NCBI GenBank assembly: GCA_035945115.1
Contig: DASZAN010000002.1
Span: forward strand, 7,291 to 71,290
Length of the DNA stretch: 64,000 nucleotides
Direction: 5' to 3'
Source: DAHUYF01 sp035945115
GTDB lineage: Bacteria; Pseudomonadota; Alphaproteobacteria; ATCC43930; CGMCC-115725
The first letter of the stretch is position 1. Each line of letters begins with the position of its first letter. The notes beneath the pieces are model-generated. The model did no database searches, was not told the origin of the DNA, and saw only the letters and a list, made by a program, of their open reading frames with translations. Position numbers and translations under genes: made by a program. Below are positions 54,483 to 62,561 of the stretch, in pieces.

Positions 54483-55568
54483 TTATGTGACAGACGGCCC
54501 GACGAATTGAAGCCGCAGCCCGCACATGCCGAGAATGATTACAGCGGCAATAAGGGCAGCCACCGAAGCGCCGCCGATCATCACACGGTCGGCGATGGGC
54601 TTCCGCACGCCGTTGTTCATCAGCACGACGCGCGTTCCCGCCGCAATGTGGGAAAGCACGAAGAACACACCGAGCGCGTAGTGTGGCACCAGCCGGATGT
54701 TCCATGCGTCCTGAACGAGGCCAGTCGGCGCGCCGGTCGCGAAACCCCACCCCGTGTCGATGCCGAGATAGGTGCGGGCGAAGACGAAGACCGAGTTCAT
54801 GTGGCCGAGGATATAGATCGCCAGGTAGACGCCAGACGCGATTTGAAAGGTGCGAAATCGGTCCGACGGCGCGCCCGTGTAGCGCCAGACAAAATAGATG
54901 CCGGTGAGGATTTGGAAGAAGAGCAGCGCGACGAGGACGGGTTGGAGCACCTCGGTGCGGTAGACGTGCCGGAACACCTTCATCACCGCGTCGTAGGTCG
55001 TGGGGCCGGCAAGGCCCGTGAGGTGAGTGGAGATGTGGAGTGCCAGGAAGATGGCGATGATCGCGAGCGCCGACACGCCGTGAGCGACACGCAAGCCGGC
55101 GGGAGCCGGCGCAACGGTCGTCGGGGCGAGCCGTTCGGTGTCGCCCCGCGCCACCATGACGGCGAGGATGGCCCAGAACACCACGAGCGCCCAGCTGTCG
55201 GGGACGGGATCGTGGAGCATGTAGAGCACGACGCCGACAAAGGTGAAGATCGTCGGTGCAGCAACTGCAAGCAAGGCGACGCGCTTGGCACGGACTTCGG
55301 CGGCGCTGGGCGCGCTGATCTCGGCGAAGTTCATCGCCATCAAGAGCGCGATCGTCGGCACGGCAAAGCCAAGGAGCAGCGAGATCGCCGCCGCGATCCA
55401 GGGAAGAGCGCCGCCCGTGCTGCCCGCGGCGGTGATCGTCGTCACGCTCGCGTTGAATGCCTTGAGCGTGAATGGGTAAAGGAGCGCCGCCACGGGCGCG
55501 ATCAGCATCGGTATTCGTGTTCTGAGGCCGCGAGTTTCGGTTATCCTACCGTGCGTTGCCAGTGACAT
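54483..55568 (-). CDS. Multi-spanning membrane protein with conserved His, role unknown
   Basis: A 361-residue protein with about ten membrane helices. The segment ALHISTHLTGLAG, then VLQPVLVALLFFQILTGIYF, AIYILGHMNSVFVFARTYLG and PHYALGVFFVLSHIAAGTR place His residues inside helices, as in heme b anchors. ATG 55568 has GAGGTGACC before it. No family named; heme binding is speculation. Confidence 0.6.
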   Translation of the reverse strand: MSLATHGRITETRGLRTRIPMLIAPVAALLYPFTLKAFNASVTTITAAGSTGGALPWIAAAISLLLGFAVPTIALLMAMNFAEISAPSAAEVRAKRVALLAVAAPTIFTFVGVVLYMLHDPVPDSWALVVFWAILAVMVARGDTERLAPTTVAPAPAGLRVAHGVSALAIIAIFLALHISTHLTGLAGPTTYDAVMKVFRHVYRTEVLQPVLVALLFFQILTGIYFVWRYTGAPSDRFRTFQIASGVYLAIYILGHMNSVFVFARTYLGIDTGWGFATGAPTGLVQDAWNIRLVPHYALGVFFVLSHIAAGTRVVLMNNGVRKPIADRVMIGGASVAALIAAVIILGMCGLRLQFVGPSVT

Positions 55569-55996
55569 GGTCACCTCCCCCGCAAAAGCTCGGTTCGCCC
55601 GAACTAGGTAGCTTGATCTAACCGTCTGAGGCGAGGTTAAACCAAGCCCTCGGTGTTGGCTACGATTTTGCGGCGGCAGCGATTGGGGCGCTTCGTTGGG
55701 AAGGGCGGTCGCGAAGCTAGGGACAATGCATGGGGCCAACGGCTGCCGCCGGTCCAAGAAAGGCGGTCGTCGGGGGAAATACCTGGCGGACTGCGGCGCT
55801 GGCGTACTACGGCGTGATCTTCCCGTCGAAGAACGGCCAGTGCCGGTAGGGTAATCGCTGGGGAGTATCCGGTGCGTGGGCCGGTCGCGACGCGAGTAAA
55901 GGAGTTGTTAAGAGCGGCGCAGGTGCAGGCCACGAAAGCACGCCTGCGCGCGGCTCGGGTAACGTTCCGTCCATCCAACATCGCTACACGATCCTG
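55569..55996. other. Gap without a supported gene
   Basis: About 430 bp between the divergent membrane protein and the hypothetical at 55997. Only shadow frames seen. It should contain promoters for both directions. Confidence 0.4.
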
Positions 55997-56710
55997 ATGG
56001 TTTCGCCACATGTCGACACGTGGGAAGCGGCCATTGCCGCTCTGGAATCAGGCGTAGATAAGGTTCTCGTCGCTCGCGACGCCACCGGGGCGACGCGGCC
56101 GGACGATCCCTACTTTCGTGATAAATTCACCGGATGGCTGGTCTGGCTCGCGATAATGGAAGCGGCGAAGGACCACCCGGACATCGCGGAAGAAATCAAC
56201 GCTGAAATGAGGTTCCTCCTCGCGATGGCAAGACAGTTCGCCTGTTATCAATGGGGAGACCTGCTTGCCGCCGAGAGGACAGAGATCATCTGCGCAAAGC
56301 TGAACCGATCCGTTCCGTCCTGGGTTGCAAAGGAACGCCTTCGACGTATCGAGGCTGTCATCAAAAACGGAACTAGCGGGCGCCATGGCCATATCACGTT
56401 GCCTGAGGCCGAAGCATATGACCTGATAAGGCGCCTGAACATCTTTGCCGCCGTCGAAGCCGTCAGACGGTCTCGACCAGAGATCGTAGGCGATGCTTGG
56501 TTTGAGCTAGCAAACAAACTGCTAGTTCGCCGCGCCGTGCGCAATGTGCCGCCGCCGCTGTCGACCAAGGGCATCTACTACGACGTGAGGGGTGGCGCTC
56601 TGGACAGATACGATTTTCTTATTCAAAAACCGCAAGAGCACTACCTCATTTATGTTTATCAGCGGGAGCTTAAGCGGTACGAACAGCAGTTAGGAAAAAC
56701 CCCCAGTTAG
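55997..56710 (+). CDS. Hypothetical protein at the start of the replication module
   Basis: A 237-residue soluble, helical protein (WLVWLAIMEAAKDHPDIAEE, FLLAMARQFACYQWGDLLAA), ending with a Tyr-rich segment (YDFLIQKPQEHYLIYVYQRE). No motif recognised. It lies 62 bp upstream of the AlpA-like gene and may belong to the element. Confidence 0.5.
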   Translation: MVSPHVDTWEAAIAALESGVDKVLVARDATGATRPDDPYFRDKFTGWLVWLAIMEAAKDHPDIAEEINAEMRFLLAMARQFACYQWGDLLAAERTEIICAKLNRSVPSWVAKERLRRIEAVIKNGTSGRHGHITLPEAEAYDLIRRLNIFAAVEAVRRSRPEIVGDAWFELANKLLVRRAVRNVPPPLSTKGIYYDVRGGALDRYDFLIQKPQEHYLIYVYQRELKRYEQQLGKTPS

Positions 56711-56772
56711 CTTTACTCGACGCGGACCCCGCTAATCCCGTCTAGTTCTCTCCGAGATTTTCGGAGGGAGTT

Positions 56773-57018
56773 ATGGCCGACCAGCTGCTGACCGAGAAAG
56801 AAGCCGCCAATATCACTGGGTTCTCGGTCTATTGGTTCCAGCGTAAACGGTGGGAAGGTGGCGGCCCACCATTCGTGAAGTTCCAGCGCGCCGTGCGGTA
56901 TCGCGAAAGCGACCTCGTTGCGTGGATCGAAGCGCACAGCGGAAAACGCAGTACGAGCGACTACGCCAATAGTGTCGGCTCGCCGACGAAGCCATCAGCG
57001 CGTGGAGATGCGCGATGA
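56773..57018 (+). CDS. AlpA-family DNA-binding protein / excisionase
   Basis: An 81-residue protein with a helix-turn-helix of the AlpA/HTH_17 type (LLTEKEAANITGFSVYWFQR, FVKFQRAVRYRESDLVAWI). Such proteins activate integrase genes or direct excision in mobile elements. It overlaps the ParB-like start as ATGA. TCGGAGGGAG precedes the start. Confidence 0.8.
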   Translation: MADQLLTEKEAANITGFSVYWFQRKRWEGGGPPFVKFQRAVRYRESDLVAWIEAHSGKRSTSDYANSVGSPTKPSARGDAR

Positions 57019-57932
57019 AGCGGATCGGCGAAACCACTCTAGACCCCAACATCGTTGAGGTCGGCCAACGGTTCCGTAAACCCTCTGAGCAGAGCGTAGC
57101 CGAACTTGCTGCTCGTATTGCTGAAGATGGCGCAATGCTATCCCCGATCACCGTTCGAATGATCGATGGTCTTGCGCACCTCATCTGCGGTGCTACGCGC
57201 CTTGCCGCGATGAAGCTGAATGGCGCGACCGAGATTCAAGCTGAAATTTTTGAGGCAACGGATCTTGAAGTCCGGATCGCCGAAATTTCCGAAAATCTGA
57301 ATCGCCACAGTCTGAGAGCGCTTGATCGGAACCTTTGTCTCCATGAATATCGCAAGCTCATTGCCGAGCGTGATGGTGATCCCAAGCGGCGAGAGGAAGT
57401 ATCGCGGGAAAATTCCGCGAAACCGCAAGGTGGCCGCCCGCGCGGAGGTGGTCGACAAGCCGCCCGTGATCTCAAGATTGACGAAAAGCAGCTTCGGGAC
57501 GCGGTGAAGATCGCGGCGCTTGCGCCAAAAATACAAGACGCGTTTCGCGCCAATGGTCTCGACGACAAACAAAGCCTGTTGCTCACGGTTAGCAAAGCGC
57601 CGCAATCGGAACAGATGGCAATGGTGCGGCGGGCCGCGAACAAGCAGGCCACCAAGCCCGCGAAAAAATCGAAGGAGCGGCCGAGGCCGACCGTAACTAA
57701 CGCACAGCGTCGCGATGTCGAACATGTCGGCGAATTCGACCGGATCACAATCCAGTGGAAATCGTTTTGGGAGGCGTTTGATCCAGCGGCTGCACTGGTC
57801 CGCATCCGCTTCCTCAAAGACCATGCGGCGAATATAGAGGCGTTATTCGAGGCGCTGAAAGATGCAAGGACGAAAGGGGCGCCATCGAATGCAACGGTAA
57901 ACAGCTCAACGTGCGCTGAGCGCACGTCTTAG
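57015..57932 (+). CDS. ParB-like nuclease-fold protein
   Basis: A 305-residue protein with the ParB/Srx N-terminal domain (SVAELAARIAEDGAMLSPIT, LICGATRLAAMKL, EIFEATDLEVRIAEISENLN) and a basic, disordered middle part (EVSRENSAKPQGGRPRGGGR). No ParA partner is encoded. In mobile elements such proteins regulate or partition. It is followed 11 bp later by the primase-helicase. Confidence 0.8.
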   Translation: MKRIGETTLDPNIVEVGQRFRKPSEQSVAELAARIAEDGAMLSPITVRMIDGLAHLICGATRLAAMKLNGATEIQAEIFEATDLEVRIAEISENLNRHSLRALDRNLCLHEYRKLIAERDGDPKRREEVSRENSAKPQGGRPRGGGRQAARDLKIDEKQLRDAVKIAALAPKIQDAFRANGLDDKQSLLLTVSKAPQSEQMAMVRRAANKQATKPAKKSKERPRPTVTNAQRRDVEHVGEFDRITIQWKSFWEAFDPAAALVRIRFLKDHAANIEALFEALKDARTKGAPSNATVNSSTCAERTS

Positions 57933-57943
57933 CTGAGGCCGCC

Positions 57944-60127
57944 ATGCACAACCTCAAACCGGACCTCGAACAGGCCCGCCGGTATCTCGCTGCCTTGGAC
58001 CCTAGCGGCGGCTTCACCTTTCAAACGTTTTGCGACCGCAAAACTGCCGACAAGAACACGAAGAAGAAATTGGCTCGCATCTTCCATGGCGACTTCGACG
58101 AACATGCTCACCTGCTGACGGCGTTGCAGCGCAGTGGCGCAGGCATCTTCGTCACAGTCAGCAAGACTGACCTGAATGGCCGCACAAAGGATAATGTCAC
58201 TGAAGTTCGAGCGCTCTTTGTCGATCTCGATGGCGCCCCTATTGAGCCTGTTCGGGATTTCCCGCTGAAACCGACAATAGTGGTCGAGAGCAGTCCCGGC
58301 AGATGGCATGCTTATTGGCGGATTACCGATCTACCGCTGACGCACTTCACGCCCTTTCAGCAGGCGTTGATCCGGCGATTCAATGGTGATATTTCCGTAC
58401 ACGATCTGCCGCGCGTCATGCGATTGCCGGGGTTCTGGCACCAAAAGAACGAGCCATTTCTTTCGCGCATCGAAGAACTTGACACAGCTCGGACTTATAG
58501 CCGCGCCAATTTCGTGGAGGCACTTGGCGAGGATCCACTCAGGTCCGAAAGCACCCGCTCAAGCTCCACATCTGAAGGGCCCGACCCGAGCACAGAGCCC
58601 AATGGTGATACTTGCGCGCCAGTGCGCGCACGCGCGATGCAGATTATTGCGACGGCAGCAGCAAAGACGCACGCCAAGCCGAACATCGGACGCCACAAGG
58701 TGCTGCTTCGGCTTGGTTTCGAGTTGCAATGTGTTGGCATCCCGAAACAGATCGCTGCCGAACTCATGCGCATGTCTGCCAGGCGGCTGTTTCGTGAGAC
58801 GGATAGCGACGGTCAGCATGCGCCGCTGGACCCCGGCGACAGCGCGCGGGTGATCGAGAACGCATACCAGCCCGGCAGAGAGGTCCGCCCCCCGCGCGCC
58901 GGACCGTGGTCCCGCCCGGACATCGACCTCGAAGAATGGACCCTCGCTCGATTTGAGGGAAAGCCGGACGACCGCGAAATGCTCGTGCGCGGCCTCATCC
59001 CACTGCGCGGGCTGGCGTCAATGGTAGCGATGGGTGGAGCGGGAAAGGGCATCCTCGTCCTCGCCCTCGCGCTCAGAGTGGCCGGAGGTGAGCCTGGGTT
59101 CGACGGTGAAAGCTGGCTTGGCGCAGAGGTAATCGCAAGGGGCACAGCCGTCGTGATATTGGCCGAAGATGACCGGCAGGAGGTCCATAGGCGGCTGACG
59201 GAGCTTGGCAAAGAGCTTTCAAAGCCAATCCCGGAGCGGCTAAGGATTATTCCACTGCCAGATGCGGGTGGTCCGCTCACATTGTTTCAAGGCGATTGGA
59301 ATGGTCCTGAGGTAACGCCGCAGCTGGAAAGTTTGGAAGCCCAACTTCGCGCGATACCGGACCTTAAGCTGGTCGTCATCGACCCGCTTCAAGCATTCGT
59401 CGCACTCGATCTGAACAAAGACGCGATGGCGGCTCAGTTCTTGTGCGGACGTTTGGCGCAGCTCGCGGCTGATACAGGGGCTGCAATTATTCTGACCCAT
59501 CATATGCGGAAAGGCTCGAGGGAGATCGAGGCCCCCGCCGATGCCCGCGAAGCGGTCCGGGGGTCAACAGCTATCGTCGATGGGTGCCGCACGGTCATCG
59601 CGATCTGGAACCCGCTCGAAGCAGATGCGCGGAAATCGTGCGCGGCACTCAATGTCGAATGGGAACCGCACGCCAACATGATCATGCAATGTGGGGTGGT
59701 CAAAGCAAACTGGCCAGCAGACTGGCGCGTGCGAACCTTGCTACGGTCGAGCAATGGCCTTCTGGTTGATCGGACTGACAAGCTCCGCACTGCACGCCCC
59801 GATGATCGAAAACTCTCGGACGCCCTGGTGGCTGCTATCGCTAAAGCGGCGAGAGAAGGGCACCCATTCACAAAGACCGGGAGGGGGAACGGCCTCTATG
59901 CGCGGCGGCACGAGTTGCCCGAGGAGTTCAGTGCGGTCGGGCGTAATCGGCTCGAAGCACTCGCGCAGGAGCTTCTTGAAAAGAAAAAGCTTACGGCAAA
60001 CAAGGTGCAGAAGGCGGGGCACAGCTTTCATTGGCTCGACGTGCCAGGCGGACCAGTTGATGAAGGTGTGGCGGAGATTGTGCCACGCAGCGGGACAGCT
60101 TCACGAAAGGAGAAGAAGGGCAAATGA
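57944..60127 (+). CDS. Primase-helicase replication protein (RepB-like + AAA_25)
   Basis: A 727-residue protein. Residues 5-200 are a RepB-type primase-polymerase domain (FVDLDG at 92-97, SPGRWHAYW at 117-125, RVMRLPGFWHQKN). Then a RecA-type ATPase: Walker A-like GGAGKG (364-369), AVVILAEDDRQEVHRRL, Walker B KLVVIDPLQAFV, and IILTHHMRKGSREIE. The Walker A has Gly where Thr or Ser normally follows Lys. The fusion resembles satellite and plasmid replication initiators. Iteron-like repeats follow its stop. Confidence 0.85.
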   Translation: MHNLKPDLEQARRYLAALDPSGGFTFQTFCDRKTADKNTKKKLARIFHGDFDEHAHLLTALQRSGAGIFVTVSKTDLNGRTKDNVTEVRALFVDLDGAPIEPVRDFPLKPTIVVESSPGRWHAYWRITDLPLTHFTPFQQALIRRFNGDISVHDLPRVMRLPGFWHQKNEPFLSRIEELDTARTYSRANFVEALGEDPLRSESTRSSSTSEGPDPSTEPNGDTCAPVRARAMQIIATAAAKTHAKPNIGRHKVLLRLGFELQCVGIPKQIAAELMRMSARRLFRETDSDGQHAPLDPGDSARVIENAYQPGREVRPPRAGPWSRPDIDLEEWTLARFEGKPDDREMLVRGLIPLRGLASMVAMGGAGKGILVLALALRVAGGEPGFDGESWLGAEVIARGTAVVILAEDDRQEVHRRLTELGKELSKPIPERLRIIPLPDAGGPLTLFQGDWNGPEVTPQLESLEAQLRAIPDLKLVVIDPLQAFVALDLNKDAMAAQFLCGRLAQLAADTGAAIILTHHMRKGSREIEAPADAREAVRGSTAIVDGCRTVIAIWNPLEADARKSCAALNVEWEPHANMIMQCGVVKANWPADWRVRTLLRSSNGLLVDRTDKLRTARPDDRKLSDALVAAIAKAAREGHPFTKTGRGNGLYARRHELPEEFSAVGRNRLEALAQELLEKKKLTANKVQKAGHSFHWLDVPGGPVDEGVAEIVPRSGTASRKEKKGK

Positions 60128-60132
60128 GCGTC

Positions 60133-60296
60133 GTTCCCGTTCCCGTATTCCCGGTTTCGGGAACGACGCAGCGGGGATGCAGAAACGCCCTTGTGATCGA
60201 TAGAAGATCATTCCCGTTCCTGCGCTCCCGCGAGACGGACCGGGAACAGAGAAACGCCCGTAAAATCGGCCTAACCTCGACGTTCCCGCGTTCCCT
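60133..60296. repeat. GTTCCCG iteron cluster, candidate replication origin
   Basis: GTTCCCG or a close variant occurs at 60133, 60139, 60147 (ATTCCCG), 60158 (inverted), 60210, 60216, 60241 (inverted), 60282 and 60290, all within 165 bp directly after the Rep stop. AGAAACGCCC is also repeated (60181 and 60250). Iterons beside a rep gene are the classic sign of an origin. Confidence 0.5.
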
Positions 60297-60431
60297 ATAC
60301 TACGTATACTCCCGCGCGTCGGGGACGCCGCGCGGGGAGGCGTACTCCCGTGTCTTACCCCTACCCTCGGACATCGCCTCAAGCTATTCGTTTAGGAACT
60401 TGCGCTCATTCCACCGCAGCGGAGATCACGA

Positions 60432-60926
60432 ATGGCTCGACCCAGACTCCACACGTGCGTCGCCGATGATTGCTTAAGGCTATACGCATCGGACTTCGAC
60501 GCGCACAAGTGGTCGATCTCCGCGCGAAGCTGCGGCACCGTCCAATGGCGTCTCTCGACCGATGGGAAAGTGATTGCCGCAATCGCATACGAGTTTCGTC
60601 CCGACGCAGGGCCACGCGGTTCGATCATGCTTCGCTATTGTATTGCCGATACAATCGGCGGGAAAGTGGAGCTCGCTATCCCACTCACGGTTACGCGACC
60701 TTTTTTCGGCGGGCTTCGATACTGGTTTTCTTGCCCCGGCCAGACCCCGGACGGAGCGTGTGGCAATCGCGTCCGTGCGCTTTATCTTCCGCCGAGCGGG
60801 ACCGAATTTGCGTGCCGGGACTGCCATAACCTGACCTATGCGAGCAGTCGCATGAGCCACGCATTCGACCTAAGTGCATCGCGGTCGCCGCGAGGTCCCC
60901 GCGCGAAATCGTTTTCCGCGCGATAG
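60432..60926 (+). CDS. Zinc-ribbon hypothetical of mobile elements
   Basis: A 164-residue protein with SCPGQTPDGACGNRVRALYL, PPSGTEFACRDCHNLTYASS, a Zn-ribbon module met in many mobile elements. The N-terminal beta part (WSISARSCGTVQWRLSTDGK) is uncharacterised. The Arg/Ser-rich C-terminus after residue 145 looks out of family and may reflect a frameshift. Function unknown. Confidence 0.55.
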   Translation: MARPRLHTCVADDCLRLYASDFDAHKWSISARSCGTVQWRLSTDGKVIAAIAYEFRPDAGPRGSIMLRYCIADTIGGKVELAIPLTVTRPFFGGLRYWFSCPGQTPDGACGNRVRALYLPPSGTEFACRDCHNLTYASSRMSHAFDLSASRSPRGPRAKSFSAR

Positions 60927-61030
60927 GAGCGTGCCCCGCGCGTTTTCCGCGCCGGTCGGCTACGGGCCGCTCGGTCGGCCGAGATCGCGACGGGCGCCCA
61001 TGCTGTGAGCTTCCGCGTGAGACGCGGGGA

Positions 61031-62044
61031 TCACAGCAGGCCCTCCCCAGCGTGGTTCTTGAAAGCGTCGGCGTCGCGCACATAGCTGCGGAGCGTATCC
61101 ACGCTCTTATGGCGAGAGACGTCCATCATTTTGAAGATGGAAGCTCTGCGTAACGCCGCGCTGGTCAAGAACCCTGCGCGCAGCGAATGAGCGCCAAACT
61201 CGCGCGCATCCAATCCGGACCGCCCAGCGTAGGTCTTGACGATCATCCCCACGCTATGCGGGGTGAGGGGGAAGTCCATGAGCCGCCCGCCCTTTGTGAC
61301 AGGGCGGAACACTGATCCGGCGGTGATCTTGGCGCGCTCCAGCCATTGTCGAACCGCTTCCACTGGGCAAGCGCACGTACCGCGCACGATGCCGACAGCC
61401 TGGCCTTTGCCCTCTTGGTCGGTCTTGCTGCGCCGGATCGTCACACGCATCCCCTCGGCAAGGAACTCGATGTCCTCGACCTTGAGCGCCGCCAATTCTG
61501 ACCGCCGCAATGCGCCGGCAAATCCGAGCAAGAGGATCGCTCTATCGCGCGCGCCAGACAGCGTATCGGGAGTGAGCGCGACCATCCGCAGCAGCCGCTC
61601 GGCGGTGATCGGCGCTTTACGATCCGGCGCCACACCTTGCGTTCTTCGTATGCCCGCGAGTGTCGCCTTGACCGCCTCATGCGTCGTTGGCGAGGGTTGG
61701 TTCGCGCTCGCATGGACGTAGCGGATCGCGGCCAGCCGTCGCGACAATGTCGAAGGCTTCGCGCCGTCTTGCGCCTGAGCCGCGAGGAATGTCGCTACCG
61801 CTCCCGGTAGCGCCGGTAGCGCTGCGAGCCCGCGCAATGCGCACCACGCCTCGAAAATCTTGAAATCCGTCCGGTACGCCTTCCGCGTCGCGCGAGCGTG
61901 TTGTTCCTTGGCGAAGCTCGCCGCGGCCTCGGCTTCCGTCCGCAGCGTCTCGGGGACCTGCGGGGGCGGCGCGAAGGGCTCAGCCGCAGTCGCCAGCAGC
62001 GGGGCGGGGAGGGCCTGGTAAGGAGCGTCTAGGTCGGTCGGCAT
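61031..62044 (-). CDS. Tyrosine recombinase, integrase of the satellite-like element
   Basis: A 337-residue recombinase with an N-terminal SAM-like core-binding domain (AKEQHARATRKAYRTDFKIF) and catalytic residues R180 (GALRRSELAAL), H286 and R289 (HSLRAGF), H312 and Y321 (SRHKSVDTLRSYVR). It is convergent with the replication module and differs from the integrase at 45 kb. Probably mobilises or resolves the element. Confidence 0.9.
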   Translation of the reverse strand: MPTDLDAPYQALPAPLLATAAEPFAPPPQVPETLRTEAEAAASFAKEQHARATRKAYRTDFKIFEAWCALRGLAALPALPGAVATFLAAQAQDGAKPSTLSRRLAAIRYVHASANQPSPTTHEAVKATLAGIRRTQGVAPDRKAPITAERLLRMVALTPDTLSGARDRAILLLGFAGALRRSELAALKVEDIEFLAEGMRVTIRRSKTDQEGKGQAVGIVRGTCACPVEAVRQWLERAKITAGSVFRPVTKGGRLMDFPLTPHSVGMIVKTYAGRSGLDAREFGAHSLRAGFLTSAALRRASIFKMMDVSRHKSVDTLRSYVRDADAFKNHAGEGLL

Positions 62045-62561
62045 AGCGGTCTCAAATTAGGTTTCGAGAAGAACGATTATCGAAAGCAATTCTACTAAAA
62101 GTGGTGGCGCGGCAGAACAGAAATCCGAAGCTTCGGGCAATGAGTTTGAGCGAATGCGGGACGGTTCTCGGCGGCGTTGCCTTGAGCGAGACCGCGTTAA
62201 ACAGGCGACGAGAGGCTCAGGCATGGGCCAGGAGCGCAGAGGACGGATCGGCCAGCCGACCAGCTTCGCCAGGGATCAACGCGCCCCTGGTGTGTGCCTC
62301 ACGGGGCGGCTTGTGTTTTCGTCGCGACTGATGGGTCGCTCCCTGAACCTCCTGTCACTCGTGCGCGAGATGACGGACGGCGGGCGGCGTTCCGGATAGC
62401 CTCTCGGCCAACCAACGTCGGTTCCGGGTGGCAAGCAGACATTCAGTCGCCGCGCTAGTTCCGACTTCGACCCATCTCAGACATCGCGCCTCGCCGCTTC
62501 GCGTGCAAGGTTCGAAAGAAACATTTGAGCTATAGTCGTTCGACGACCTTTCGGAGTGTGA
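62045..62561. other. Intergenic region upstream of integrase, no gene seen
   Basis: About 515 bp, with the right copy of a 14-bp repeat at 62088 and short shadow frames only. The integrase promoter is expected at the left end. The AT-rich TTTGAGCTATAGTCG near 62524 may be a promoter for the cyclase gene. Confidence 0.4.
62088..62101. repeat. 14-bp direct repeat, right copy
   Basis: AATTCTACTAAAAG, identical to 39293-39306, lies 44 bp upstream of the start of the second integrase. See the left copy. Confidence 0.4.

Noticed and set aside
55637..56011. Minus-strand frame near 55.8 kb
   Set aside because: No motif, no ribosome site, and codon pattern like a shadow of intergenic DNA.
60124..60477. 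Reading frame across the iteron region
   Set aside because: Low-complexity translation of the GTTCCCG repeats; no family features.
62101..62400. Short frames between integrase and cyclase
   Set aside because: No start signal, no motif; treated as intergenic.
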